This document shows, piece by piece, positions 9,335 through 18,003 of a stretch of 64,000 nt of DNA; position 1 is the stretch's first letter, and each line of letters starts with the position of its first letter. The stretch lies in the NCBI GenBank assembly GCA_016794505.1, contig JAEUJZ010000067.1, forward strand, positions 62,001-126,000, written 5' to 3'. The DNA comes from Myxococcales bacterium (lineage in GTDB: Bacteria > Myxococcota_A > Polyangia > Palsa-1104 > JAEUJZ01). The translations under genes and the position numbers were made by a program. The notes beneath the pieces were generated by a model. The model saw only the letters and a list, made by a program, of their open reading frames with translations. It did not search any database and was not told the origin of the DNA.

Positions 9335-11128
9335 ATGATTGAAGGGCTCTTTACCGAAGAGGAATTCGCGCGTCTTACGACGTACAAGAAGAACCCTAAC
9401 CGCTCTCTTCTGCTGTCGCTTGACCGAGCGCTCAAGACCGCGCAGGCAGCCCTGGCTACAGCCGACCAGATCGATGCCGTGCAGGCGCTGCTCCGCGACA
9501 TCCACGCCTTTCAAGAGCGCTATGCGCGGCTCGCCGCCAAGCTGCGTGACAAGTCGCTGTACCGCAGGCGCAGCACGATCATTGCGCAGCTTGAACGGCA
9601 AGCGAAGACCGCGCTCAGCGCTCTGCAGCGTCAAGCTGTCTTCGAAGCAGCCGCGCTGCAGCTGTCCCAGCAAGATCGCCAAGGTCTGCCGAAAGACGTC
9701 CTGTCCGAAACGGAGCCGTTCACGCAGGAATTCGCGTTGGAATTCGCGCTGCGCAAAGCCAGGGACGGAAGTGATCTGAAAAAGGTTCTCGACCGCGTGG
9801 GGCGCGACACGTTTGAGCTTCTGGCCAAGGATCTGCATGCTCGACGCATCGAAGCGCTCTTGGGCCCAAATGATCTGCAGTGGTTCGCTGCGTTCTTGAT
9901 CTCATCGAGCCTGCTGCCGCCCGACGGATCCACAAACAAGCTGCTGCGCTGCTGGCGACCCAACAAGGTCAAGCAAGAGGTCCTTCGCTGCTTGAGCCCC
10001 ATGGTCACCAACAAGCAGATCGCGCTCGCGCTTTTGCGCAAGAAAGTCCGCATCGTCGTCGTGCCGCGCAATCGCTATCTGACTGATCTGCCGATGTTTG
10101 CGAACCTAAAAGACCGCATCTGTCGCGGCGGCGGTCGAGTGTGGAACAGCACGCGAGGAGTCGGCGACGTGTCGCACGGCGGCTTTGCCTACTTGGCCTG
10201 CACCGAAGAAAACTTGATGGGCTATCAGCTCGATTCGTCGCTCAAGCGGTACTACCCGCACAAGAGCACGGCATGTCCCGCCAATCACACGCTCGATTAC
10301 GGCAGCGACCGCAGCTATTACACGCTGACTGAATGGGGCTCGCCGATTATCTATGACGAAGGGTATTCGACGACGATCCACGAGTTCGCGCACATCATCC
10401 ATCGCCAAGCGATGAGCAACGAAGATCGCACGATGCTGACCACGCAGTATCAAAAGTGGCGGCGCGGCATGACCGAGCAAGACTTCGCCGAGCGCACCTT
10501 TCGCTTGCCCAACCTCAGTCCACAAGAGAGCACGGCGCGCAGTCAGCTACACCGCGGGCTGGCCTTGCACCGCATCTCGACCCTGATGAAGCGCCGCAAC
10601 CTGACGGCTCTTGAAAAAGAGGATCTGGCTGACTTGATGGTGCAGCACGTCTTTAGCAGCGCATCCCACACGCCCAAGCAAGAGCTGCAGATGGGCTGGG
10701 AATGGGTCGATGGACCGATTGGTCTCACCGACGCGGAAAAGCAGCGACGTAAGAAAGACGAGCAGCGGGACTTCGAGATGGGCAGGAAGATCCCCGCCGA
10801 GCAGCGCGATGTCGAGATCACGATCCTCGGCAAGAAAGTCAAAGTGCGTGAGACCGAGACCGTGAGCATGCCGCGCTACATGGCCAGCCTGCCGCACGAC
10901 GGCTCGCCTCGCTGCTACGCATCCAGTCACGTCGAAGAGTACTTCGCGCAGCTTACGTGCTGCTGGCTGGAAGCAAACGGCGGCAACGACTCGTATACCA
11001 GCAAGCCACGCAAGAACAGCCAGGCGTGGATCCGCGAAAACGAGCCGCGTCCCATCGTCGAATTACTAGAGCGCCTGTATGGCAGCGCGACCGTCCCCAA
11101 CACCAACCCACTGAGCCGACCGCTCTAG
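9335..11128 (+). CDS. Putative zinc metalloprotease, anthrax-lethal-factor-like (HExxH + distal EExFA)
   Basis: Protein of 597 residues from ATG 9335, chosen because a G-rich ribosome site (9321-9329) precedes it; a GTG at 9245, directly after the phoX stop, would add 30 residues. The N-terminal ~270 residues are basic and helical without a recognised domain. The C-terminal part has HEFAH at residues ~349-353, preceded by DEGYSTT, and VEEYFAQLTCCW near residue 534. This arrangement (HExxH plus a distal Glu in E-[FY]-FA) is the zinc-binding pattern of gluzincins such as the anthrax lethal factor C-terminal domain. No signal peptide or membrane segment is seen, so it is cytoplasmic or exported by a dedicated machine. 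It lies between the phosphate genes and the T6SS, so an effector role is possible but unproven. Confidence 0.6.
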   Translation: MIEGLFTEEEFARLTTYKKNPNRSLLLSLDRALKTAQAALATADQIDAVQALLRDIHAFQERYARLAAKLRDKSLYRRRSTIIAQLERQAKTALSALQRQAVFEAAALQLSQQDRQGLPKDVLSETEPFTQEFALEFALRKARDGSDLKKVLDRVGRDTFELLAKDLHARRIEALLGPNDLQWFAAFLISSSLLPPDGSTNKLLRCWRPNKVKQEVLRCLSPMVTNKQIALALLRKKVRIVVVPRNRYLTDLPMFANLKDRICRGGGRVWNSTRGVGDVSHGGFAYLACTEENLMGYQLDSSLKRYYPHKSTACPANHTLDYGSDRSYYTLTEWGSPIIYDEGYSTTIHEFAHIIHRQAMSNEDRTMLTTQYQKWRRGMTEQDFAERTFRLPNLSPQESTARSQLHRGLALHRISTLMKRRNLTALEKEDLADLMVQHVFSSASHTPKQELQMGWEWVDGPIGLTDAEKQRRKKDEQRDFEMGRKIPAEQRDVEITILGKKVKVRETETVSMPRYMASLPHDGSPRCYASSHVEEYFAQLTCCWLEANGGNDSYTSKPRKNSQAWIRENEPRPIVELLERLYGSATVPNTNPLSRPL

Positions 11129-11214
11129 CGCGCCAAGACGCGCTGTGACGGCGTGCAGCACGCTCTTTCGAGAAAGCGCAGCCCGCCGCCAGCGCGCAGT
11201 GATATAGGTGCAGC

Positions 11215-11493
11215 GTGAGCTCGCAAGAACCTGCCCCTGCTGCCCCTCCATCGCCCCCGGCTACACCCGATATCGAATCGGGTCCCAACCCTCAGCTTGC
11301 TGCCGCAGCGGCGGCGCTAAAGACGGGGCACTTTGCCGCGGCCCGCGCGCTGCTCGCTCTGCCGGCGATGCCGGGGGATGATGCGCAGCGCAAGCGGCTG
11401 TGGTGGCGCATGTCGCCGGATCCCATGGTCGCCGGACTCATCGCGCTGTGCCTGGCCTTTTTCACGTATATCGCGTTGACGACGCAGCACTGA
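11215..11493 (+). CDS. Small tail-anchored membrane protein, unknown function
   Basis: Short protein of 92 residues from GTG 11215. The first ~35 residues are Pro/Ala/Ser-rich, the middle is an Ala-rich helix (AAAAALKTGHFAAARALLAL) resembling half a TPR, and residues ~69-88 (MVAGLIALCLAFFTYIAL) form a single C-terminal membrane helix. It would sit in the inner membrane with its N-terminus in the cytoplasm. It stands alone between the metalloprotease and the FHA/sigma-54 regulator on the same strand. It is not recognised as a known family, and the call rests on composition and the clean membrane anchor. Confidence 0.5.
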   Translation: MSSQEPAPAAPPSPPATPDIESGPNPQLAAAAAALKTGHFAAARALLALPAMPGDDAQRKRLWWRMSPDPMVAGLIALCLAFFTYIALTTQH

Positions 11494-11576
11494 CCGCGCA
11501 CCCAGTCGCGCCCAACGCATCGGCCCGCGAGCTACTGCGCAGCGAATCGCAGGGCGAAGTTCCATTTTTCATTGTC

Positions 11577-11605
11577 TTGACTGTAATTTGGATTACTAAG
11601 AATAT
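11577..11605 (+). promoter_or_regulatory. Possible sigma-70 promoter of the FHA/sigma-54 regulator
   Basis: The 60 bases before the regulator's ATG are markedly AT-rich in an otherwise GC-rich region. TTGACT at 11577-11582 is followed after 17 bases by GAATAT at 11600-11605. The -35 fit is good and the -10 fit is weak. Transcription would start very near ATG 11614, giving an almost leaderless mRNA, and no ribosome site is visible before that ATG. Confidence 0.3.
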
Positions 11606-11613
11606 TTGTCTCA

Positions 11614-13176
11614 ATGGCCTCGCCGTCTGAGCCTCGGCGGAAGTTCCCCGATGTCGTCCCCGCCACCAAGGTCCTTTACGACGGTGCCCGCCCCCGGACC
11701 ATCCAGGTCCGCACGTGCCGCTTGGTCACTGGCAGTGGTGCGGCGCGTCGAGAACATGTCTTTACACAGGGCACCATCCGCATCGGCAGTGCGGCCGACA
11801 ATGACCTCGTCCTCAACGACGAGACCGTCTCGCGCGAGCACTGTCGCATCGTGCAAGAAGAGAGCGGCTATCTGCTGCTCGATCGCGGCTCGACGAACGG
11901 CACCTTGGTAAACGGCGTGCGAATCCGTGAAGGCTATCTGCAAAATGGCTGCTCCTTGACCATCGGTCAGACCGAAGTGCAGTTCTTCACGGCCCAGGAA
12001 AAGGTCGAAGTCATCCCGTCGCAGAAGACGCGCCTTGGCGACATCATCGGCAAGAACGTCAAGATGCGCGAGCTTTATGCGGTCATCGAAAAGATCGCGC
12101 CCAGCAGCGCCACCGTGATCATCGAAGGCGAGACCGGCACCGGCAAAGAAGTGGTGGCACAGACCATCCATCGTCTGTCACCGCGCGCTCACAACACGAT
12201 GATGGTCTTTGACTGCGGCGCCGTGCCCAAGAACCTGATCGAGTCCGAGCTCTTTGGCCACGAGAAGGGCAGCTTCACAGGCGCCATCATGACGCGCCAG
12301 GGCCTGTTCGAAATGGCGCACGGCAGTACGCTGTTTCTCGACGAGCTGGGTGAGCTGCCATCTGAGCTGCAGCCCAAGCTGTTGCGTTCGCTCGAACAGC
12401 GCGAGATCCGCCGCGTCGGCGCGACCCGGTCGCTCAAGGTCGACGTACGCATCATCGCCGCCACCAATCGCCAGCTGGAAGAGGAAGTTCGCAGCGGTCG
12501 CTTTCGCCAGGATCTGTTCTATCGCTTGTCTGTGGTGCGCCTGTATCTGCCGCCTTTGCGCGAGCGCATTGATGACATCCCGCTGCTGGTCGAGTCGTTC
12601 CTGCAAGACCATGCATACAACCGCTTGGCCGATGGTACGCGCAAGGTCACGCGCGTCTCGGGCGAGGCCATGGATCTGCTACTGTCGTACAGCTGGCCGG
12701 GCAATGTGCGCGAGCTCATCAACGCCGTAGAGCGCGCCGTCAGCTTCGCTGCATCTGGGATCATTCGTCCCGAGAACTTGCCTGATAGCTTGCGCGGCGA
12801 ACCAGCCCGCGAGCGCAGCGGCCCCAACAGCCTGGGCTCTGAGCGACTGCCCCGCTCACGCAGTGGCAGCCACCCCACGGTCCCAGAAAACACACGAAGC
12901 AGCGATGGGGCGGCGCGCCCTTCATCGCCTGCTCTGCCCACGCTGCCCAACCTGCCAGTCACGCCACCGCAGACCGATCTGCCCTTCAAAGACGCCAAAG
13001 AGCTGTGGGTCGCCGCGTTTGAGCGCGAGTACATCGAAGCCTTGCTGCGCAAGAACCGCGGCAACATCTCGCATGCATCACGCGAGGCCGAGATCGATCG
13101 CAAGTACTTCCGCAAGCTGATGCGCAAGTACGACATCGAAGGTCACCGCGACGAGCTTCTCGACGACGAAGAATAG
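11614..13176 (+). CDS. FHA-domain sigma-54-dependent transcriptional activator
   Basis: Enhancer-binding protein of 520 residues that would switch on sigma-54 promoters after an FHA domain senses a phosphothreonine partner. FHA residues lie at ~50-100 ([20 protein letters not shown]). The AAA+ domain starts near residue 145 with Walker A GETGTGKE (~172), the sigma-54 contact loop as GSFTGA (~217; a Ser variant of GAFTGA), and Walker [13 protein letters not shown] Ser/Pro-rich linker follows at ~395-455, then a Fis-type HTH ([20 protein letters not shown]). The FHA replaces the usual response-regulator receiver, a design common in Myxococcota. It is followed convergently by a second FHA protein and lies just upstream of the T6SS, making T6SS control its likely job (inference). 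Confidence 0.9.
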   Translation: MASPSEPRRKFPDVVPATKVLYDGARPRTIQVRTCRLVTGSGAARREHVFTQGTIRIGSAADNDLVLNDETVSREHCRIVQEESGYLLLDRGSTNGTLVNGVRIREGYLQNGCSLTIGQTEVQFFTAQEKVEVIPSQKTRLGDIIGKNVKMRELYAVIEKIAPSSATVIIEGETGTGKEVVAQTIHRLSPRAHNTMMVFDCGAVPKNLIESELFGHEKGSFTGAIMTRQGLFEMAHGSTLFLDELGELPSELQPKLLRSLEQREIRRVGATRSLKVDVRIIAATNRQLEEEVRSGRFRQDLFYRLSVVRLYLPPLRERIDDIPLLVESFLQDHAYNRLADGTRKVTRVSGEAMDLLLSYSWPGNVRELINAVERAVSFAASGIIRPENLPDSLRGEPARERSGPNSLGSERLPRSRSGSHPTVPENTRSSDGAARPSSPALPTLPNLPVTPPQTDLPFKDAKELWVAAFEREYIEALLRKNRGNISHASREAEIDRKYFRKLMRKYDIEGHRDELLDDEE

Positions 13177-13233
13177 GAATCCCCGTCCAGATACACAGCG
13201 CAGCAGCGCGAGCGCCGTCACGCCCGCGCAGCG

Positions 13234-14130
13234 CTAGCGCTTCTTCAGATCAGCGAGCTCGGCTTCGGCTTTGGCGTGCCGGATCCGCATCGCTTCTAGC
13301 TCTTGCTGCAGCTCAGCGATACGCAGCACGGCGGGCTTTAACGCAGCACTCAGCTGCTGCTCGCGCGCTTCGCGCTGCTTTAGCTGTTCCCCCAGACGCT
13401 CAACGTCTTTGCGCAGTGCCTGCTCTGCTGCAAGGCGCGCGGTCTCGCGCTCTTCTAACTCGACGGCGCGGCTCTTGTTTCGCTCAGCCTGTTTTTGCAC
13501 GTCGACAAGCTGCTGACGCAGGGCTTCCACATCGGGTGGCGCATCGCTCTTTTTCGCTAGGCGCTCGCGCAGCTCGCGACCCATCTCGTCCAAGCGCGAC
13601 CCCAGCGTCGCTCGTTCCGTCTTGGCTTCCTCTAGCAGCTTGCCCAGACGCTCGGATTCAAAGCGAAACTCTTCGCGCTCTTGCTTCGCGCGATCTTCGG
13701 CCGCCTGCGCCTTGCCCACTTCCGAGCGCAGCACCGCTTGCTCGTCGATCATCCGACGAATCTGCGCCCGTGCTTCAAACAGGTTGTCGAGCGTCGTCGT
13801 CATGATCGACGCGTCGGTGTCGACCTCTTCGGGGTCGGCGTCCATAAAGATCTGCATCTGCAGGCCGCCGCAGCGAACGATGTCTTGGTGCCGCAGATTC
13901 TCTTTTTTGATCGAGCGCCCGTTGAGCAAGGTGCCATAGCTCGATCCGAGATCTTCGATCTCGTACGTCCCATCCGGCTGCCGCCGCAGCGCGGCGTGAT
14001 GACGCGAGGTGCGACGGTCCTCGCTGCGTACTGTGTTGTCTTTGGCACGACCGATGCGCAGCGGCTGGCTCCCCAGACGCAAGTCGAGGATCAGCCCCTC
14101 CTCAGTCGAGATCGAGAGACGCGCGGGCAT
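13234..14130 (-). CDS. FHA domain plus long coiled coil protein
   Basis: Protein of 298 residues; ATG 14130 gives a start directly into the FHA fold (MPARLSIS), while an upstream in-frame start would add 13 unlikely residues. The FHA signature is at ~25-80: RIGRAKDN, SRHHA, GSSYGTLLNG. From ~115 to the C-terminus there is an almost unbroken, charged heptad-rich coiled coil (QAAEDRAKQEREEF, ELEERETARLAAEQAL). The product is cytoplasmic and has no membrane segment. It is convergent with the FHA/sigma-54 activator and divergent from the epimerase gene. FHA proteins (Fha/TagH) often control T6SS assembly by binding a phosphorylated partner, so it may be the post-translational regulator here; no kinase gene is nearby. 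Confidence 0.8.
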   Translation of the reverse strand: MPARLSISTEEGLILDLRLGSQPLRIGRAKDNTVRSEDRRTSRHHAALRRQPDGTYEIEDLGSSYGTLLNGRSIKKENLRHQDIVRCGGLQMQIFMDADPEEVDTDASIMTTTLDNLFEARAQIRRMIDEQAVLRSEVGKAQAAEDRAKQEREEFRFESERLGKLLEEAKTERATLGSRLDEMGRELRERLAKKSDAPPDVEALRQQLVDVQKQAERNKSRAVELEERETARLAAEQALRKDVERLGEQLKQREAREQQLSAALKPAVLRIAELQQELEAMRIRHAKAEAELADLKKR

Positions 14131-14190
14131 ACGGGCATGATAGCGTGAAATCCAACCCCCTCGCATCAATCACTTCTTGGGAGAAATCGC

Positions 14191-14604
14191 TTGCGAATCC
14201 TGCGGATCGATCATGTCGCACTTGCAGCGCCCGACATCGACACGGCGCTTCCCCTATGGGTCGACGTCTTGGGCCTAACTGCCGGACCACGGGAGTATGT
14301 CCCGACGCAGCGTACCGAAGCAGCCTTCGTCTTGACCCCGGCGCAGGGCGAAGCTTGTGTCGAGCTCATCGCGCCCAAGCCGCGCGGTCAAAACGCAGGC
14401 CTTGAGAAGTTCCTAGAGAAGCGCGGAGGCCTGCATCACATCGCCTTTGCCGTCGAGGATCTGCGTGCGGCGCTGGACGAGCTTGCGACTCGCGGCGTGC
14501 CCCTTATCGATCGCCATCCGCGCCCAGGTGCCCGCGGTCATCACGTGGCCTTCCTGCATCCCAAGGCCATGGGCGGCATCCTCATCGAGCTGGTCTCGGC
14601 GTAG
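14191..14604 (+). CDS. mce: Methylmalonyl-CoA epimerase
   Basis: Interconverts (2R)- and (2S)-methylmalonyl-CoA in propionyl-CoA metabolism. The 137-residue protein is the normal length for this VOC-fold enzyme. Metal-binding and family motifs are all present: IDHVALAAPD near the start, VELIAPK, FLEKRGGLHHIAFAVED, and GGILIEL at the end. The start is TTG 14191, supported by GGGAGAAA at 14180-14187 and by the conserved start of the fold. It is an isolated metabolic gene between regulatory and T6SS genes; nothing suggests a direct T6SS role. Confidence 0.92.
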   Translation: MRILRIDHVALAAPDIDTALPLWVDVLGLTAGPREYVPTQRTEAAFVLTPAQGEACVELIAPKPRGQNAGLEKFLEKRGGLHHIAFAVEDLRAALDELATRGVPLIDRHPRPGARGHHVAFLHPKAMGGILIELVSA

Positions 14605-14722
14605 CGCGGCCTCGGGCGGCCTAGCGTACGGGCCCCGCGATGCCCGCCTTTGTGCGGCGCGCGGTTCAACATGCCTGGTTGTTTCACAGCAAGACACAGA
14701 GAAGTTTGCGTACCATCAAGCT

Positions 14723-17140
14723 GTGAAAAAAGGTTCTGGCAGCAAGCAGGGGGGCCCGACGTCTGGAACCTCGAATGGAGGGCCGCAGATCAAGCCAGCG
14801 CCGACGAGTGGCAAGAGCTCGCCTGCAGTCACGCAGAACCTTGACCTCTCGCGGCTGGATGACAGCGGAGCCTTCGACGATGTCGAGACTCGTGATGCCG
14901 AAGCGGCTTCGTTGGATGCTGGCTGGCACCACGATCTGCTGGATGGCGATGACGCGATTGTCGAGGAAGAAGCGGCCTCTGGTGCGCGAACGGCCGAAGG
15001 GCCGATCCCGACTGCGCAAGCTGAGCTAAGCACGCGCCTGGACGTCAGCGATGCCGTGCTGGAAGAGATCAACCTGCCAAAGCACCTGGCAGCGATGGCC
15101 GCAGCGGCTGCTTTTCAGCCCTTGGTAGAGCCACTGTTCGACAACCAGCCGACACAGCATGCGCCAGAGAATCTGCGAGATGCGCTGCGCAAACGCGCGC
15201 AGGCAGCCGATGTAAAGACACCGGTTGCAGCACCTGATCAAGCAGCCGGCAAGGCGACACCGATCGCGAATCCGAAACCTGCGATGCCGATCGCGGCTCA
15301 AGCGGCTCAGCCCAAGGCGTCGGCGGGTGCGACGGCTCAAGTCAGCGATCGTCCCCAGCAAGCGACGGGCTCGCCGCGGCAAGAGCGGCCCCTGCCCGAT
15401 GCGGCACAGAGACCGGCGCCCCTGGCCAAGCCTGCCCACGCTGCGGCAACGTTGATCCTCGAAAAGGCTTCACCTGCGGCAACGTTGATCCTCGAAAAGG
15501 CTTCACCTGCGGCAACGTTGGTCCTTGAAAAAGCAGATCCGACTGCCGTGCTCGCCGAGACCAGACACCTGCCAGCGGCAAAGCCTTCACCGCCAAGCGA
15601 TGCAGCGCCCGCGAATGCCACGGTACGCGAGACAAAAGTCCATGCTTCAAAGCGCGATCACGCGAGCGGACTGGCACAGAAAAGCGTCGCGAACAACCCA
15701 ACGATCGTGGCGATGGCTCCTCTTGTCCCGATCGCTGTGCAGTCAGAGACCAAGGTAGCTCTGACGAGCGCGGACCTCGCAGTCAAGCCGGTCGCGGGAA
15801 CCCGCGCGAGCCCGACCAGCAGCAAGCCAAACGCTGCGGCGGCCGTGCCGGTGCCGGCTTCGTTGTTGAAAAAGGACGTGGCACCAGCGAGGCCGGCCGG
15901 CGATCAAAGAAGCGCTGAAACCCGTGGCGCCGCACCCCTGCTGAGTGGGGCCACGTTCGTTCAGCCTCCGACCAAAGAGACACCTCGGACTACGTCTGCC
16001 CCGCGAGTACACAGCGCAACGCTGGACGCCCCTGCGGTACTGCGCAGACCCGAGGCGGGAAGCGGCCAGGGCGGCGGTGGACGCGACGCGCACGGTGGCG
16101 GAAGTGCGCCTTCGGGATCCGGAGAGCCCCCGCAAGAAGTGCTGCGGCGCAGCATCGAGCAGCGGGTGACGCAGCGGGCCCGCGACTTCACGTTGCCCGC
16201 GCTACTCGACCTGCTGGAGATGCTGGACTATCGCCCTGATGAGATCGAGTTTGGCGGCGTACTTTCCTACTCGCATCCGACGAGCTTGATCCAGTCGATC
16301 CGATTCATCACGGCACCGCGGCGCATGGCGCATGTTGCGCTCAACATGGGCCTGCTATCCGCGCAGAGTCCGCTGCCTTCATATTTTCTCAAGTATGCGG
16401 AGCATATGGATGGTGACGCGCTCATCGACTTTCTGGGCTTCTTCGATCATCACCTGCTGAAGCGGCGCGCTGCATCTCTGTATCCCGAGCGAGATCGCAC
16501 GCTGTTCGCAGACTGGTCGGAAGCGCAAGCGCAGCTCTTGCAGCTGGTGGGTCTGACCGCACCCAGCACCCTGTACTGGCTGTTTCAGCGCGTCTATCCC
16601 GAGCTAGGCATCGAAGTGCGCCGCTCGACCGAGCGCAAGCCGCTTTACGCAGAGGGAGTCGTTCTTGGCAACGCGAAGCTAGGCGATGCATGCGCCTTCG
16701 GGGGTGGCACAACCGTGCCTGTGGGTGGGCTGGAAGTGACGCTGTATAGCGAGGAACAGAGCACGCCCACCGGGCTCGCGTGGCCCGTCGAAGCATCGCA
16801 AAGATTGCGCGAGCAGATCTTCGCTGCCCTCGGCGAAACCGAGGTCTATCTGACCGTGCATCTATGCATCTTGGAACAGACCAGCTGGCTGGCGATCGAA
16901 GACGCGCGGTATCTGGGATTTGAACCACTTTGGGAAGATCTGCGCGGCGATCTCACGCAGCTTGCGCTGCCCGATGCAGGTGCCGGCGGCAGCAGCTCGC
17001 GCGTCGCTGCGCAAGCCCATGAAGCGGCCCTGGCAGCACGCAGCCGAGCCAGCGTACGCATCCATCAAGTGCAGCTGTTCTCGGGCCCGATCAACCGCGG
17101 TAGGGAACCTGTCGGACAGCTCGCTTCAGCGATCGCGTAG
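14723..17140 (+). CDS. tssG: TssG-like T6SS baseplate protein with a ~470-residue disordered N-terminal extension
   Basis: Baseplate wedge component of the T6SS. From GTG 14723 the protein is 805 residues; no clear ribosome site precedes it, so the start is uncertain. Residues 1 to ~470 are Ala/Pro/Lys/Ser-rich and low complexity, including a three-fold 11-residue repeat. From ~residue 472 the sequence resembles TssG: IEQRV, then a segment ending LNMGLLSAQSPLPSYF (equivalent to the GLxGPxGPLPxHY region), DFLGFFDHHLLKRR (equivalent to FLDLFNHRLLSL), GVVLGNAKLGDACAFGGGTT and a C-terminal YLGFEPLW. TssG is normally about 330-370 residues, so the extension is exceptional. It is the first T6SS gene on the plus strand, 273 bases before tssB. 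The family call comes from motif order and awaits profile comparison. Confidence 0.72.
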   Translation: MKKGSGSKQGGPTSGTSNGGPQIKPAPTSGKSSPAVTQNLDLSRLDDSGAFDDVETRDAEAASLDAGWHHDLLDGDDAIVEEEAASGARTAEGPIPTAQAELSTRLDVSDAVLEEINLPKHLAAMAAAAAFQPLVEPLFDNQPTQHAPENLRDALRKRAQAADVKTPVAAPDQAAGKATPIANPKPAMPIAAQAAQPKASAGATAQVSDRPQQATGSPRQERPLPDAAQRPAPLAKPAHAAATLILEKASPAATLILEKASPAATLVLEKADPTAVLAETRHLPAAKPSPPSDAAPANATVRETKVHASKRDHASGLAQKSVANNPTIVAMAPLVPIAVQSETKVALTSADLAVKPVAGTRASPTSSKPNAAAAVPVPASLLKKDVAPARPAGDQRSAETRGAAPLLSGATFVQPPTKETPRTTSAPRVHSATLDAPAVLRRPEAGSGQGGGGRDAHGGGSAPSGSGEPPQEVLRRSIEQRVTQRARDFTLPALLDLLEMLDYRPDEIEFGGVLSYSHPTSLIQSIRFITAPRRMAHVALNMGLLSAQSPLPSYFLKYAEHMDGDALIDFLGFFDHHLLKRRAASLYPERDRTLFADWSEAQAQLLQLVGLTAPSTLYWLFQRVYPELGIEVRRSTERKPLYAEGVVLGNAKLGDACAFGGGTTVPVGGLEVTLYSEEQSTPTGLAWPVEASQRLREQIFAALGETEVYLTVHLCILEQTSWLAIEDARYLGFEPLWEDLRGDLTQLALPDAGAGGSSSRVAAQAHEAALAARSRASVRIHQVQLFSGPINRGREPVGQLASAIA
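15443..15541 (+). repeat. Three tandem 33-base coding repeats
   Basis: Units at 15443-15475, 15476-15508 and 15509-15541. The first two are identical by eye and the third has a few substitutions. Each encodes A-A-T-L-I-L-E-K-A-S-P (third copy L-V-L-E-K-A-D-P) inside the disordered extension of the TssG-like protein. The near identity suggests recent slippage or duplication. Confidence 0.9.
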
Positions 17141-17413
17141 CCAAGTCCGTTGCTTGTTCGGGTTGCAGATCCGTGGAGCAGAAATTCATGCGTGAGATCG
17201 CCCAGATAGCGCACAGCAGGCCAAGTTGTTGACCGTCCATCGATATCTGTGCGACGCTGTGCGGTGCGCATTTTCGTCTGCAACCACGTCGGTAGGGGGC
17301 CGTTGCGCTGGCTAAGGCAAGACTTGCGGACCATCTGGGATGTAGGTCTCTGCCAACAAGAGCCATGGGTACAGCGCTAATGCTACCGCCGCATTTCGAG
17401 AAAGGAACGAATC
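17141..17413. other. Intergenic region before tssB, possible T6SS promoter zone
   Basis: This is a 273-base gap, the largest inside the T6SS locus, between the TssG-like gene and tssB. It probably holds the promoter for tssBC. No full sigma-54 site (GG, ten bases, GC) was found on reading, and no coding frame looks real. AAAGGA at 17401-17406 is the ribosome site for the tssB GTG. Confidence 0.4.
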
Positions 17414-17944
17414 GTGCCGATTCAAGATGAACTCCCGCGTTCGCGGCTAACTCTGACGTATCGCACTACCATCAATGGCGAACCTGAAACGGTGGATTTG
17501 CCCTTCCGTTTGCTCGTGATGGCGGACTACTCCCTGGGTTCCTCCAAGGACCGCAAGAAGGATCTTGAAGCACGCGAGCTGCGCTCTCTCAACGGCCGCA
17601 ATCTCGACAGTGTGATGAAAGATATGAACATGTCGATCGACCTTGAAGTCGACGACAAGATCAGCGGAGGCGACGACGCAAAGCTGCCCGTTACTCTGCC
17701 GATCACCAGCATGAAGTCGTTCTCTCCCGATGAGATCGTCAACCATGTGCCCAAGCTCAAGGCGCTGCTGCTGCTGAAGAACCTGCTGCAGGAGCTGCAG
17801 TCGAGCATCGACAACCAGAAGGAACTGCGGAAGCTCATCCAGGAGCTCTACACAAAGCCAGAAGTGTTCAACGCGCTGCGCAGCCAGTTGAAGGAGCACG
17901 ATGGCTTCAAGCTCCCGGCGCGTTCCACCACGAGCCCGGCGTAA
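17414..17944 (+). CDS. tssB: T6SS contractile sheath small subunit TssB/VipA
   Basis: Small subunit that assembles with TssC into the contractile sheath around the Hcp tube. The protein is 176 residues, normal for the family. Characteristic features are RLTLTYRT near the N-terminus, ELPFRLLVMADYS-like text here as VDLPFRLLVMADYSLG, the acidic sheath-interface segment, SFSPDEIVNHVPKLKALL, and a C-terminal helix. GTG 17414 is preceded by AAAGGA with good spacing. tssC follows 59 bases downstream, the usual order. Confidence 0.93.
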   Translation: MPIQDELPRSRLTLTYRTTINGEPETVDLPFRLLVMADYSLGSSKDRKKDLEARELRSLNGRNLDSVMKDMNMSIDLEVDDKISGGDDAKLPVTLPITSMKSFSPDEIVNHVPKLKALLLLKNLLQELQSSIDNQKELRKLIQELYTKPEVFNALRSQLKEHDGFKLPARSTTSPA

Positions 17945-18003
17945 GCCCGATGCGTGGAGAGTCATCCATTCTGAGCCGCAACGCATTTTCTATGGAGTGA
18001 GCG

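Noticed and set aside
11161..11178. Terminator hairpin CGCTCTTTCGAGAAAGCG after the metalloprotease
   Set aside because: The stem has a bulge and no T-run follows, so termination cannot be supported.
13230..13241. 12-base perfect palindrome AGCGCTAGCGCT at the convergent FHA genes
   Set aside because: Overlaps a stop codon and could be chance in GC-rich DNA; no further support for a role.
17141..17413. Sigma-54 promoter before tssB
   Set aside because: No GG-ten bases-GC element was found; TGGCTAAGGCAAGACTTGC has the wrong spacing.
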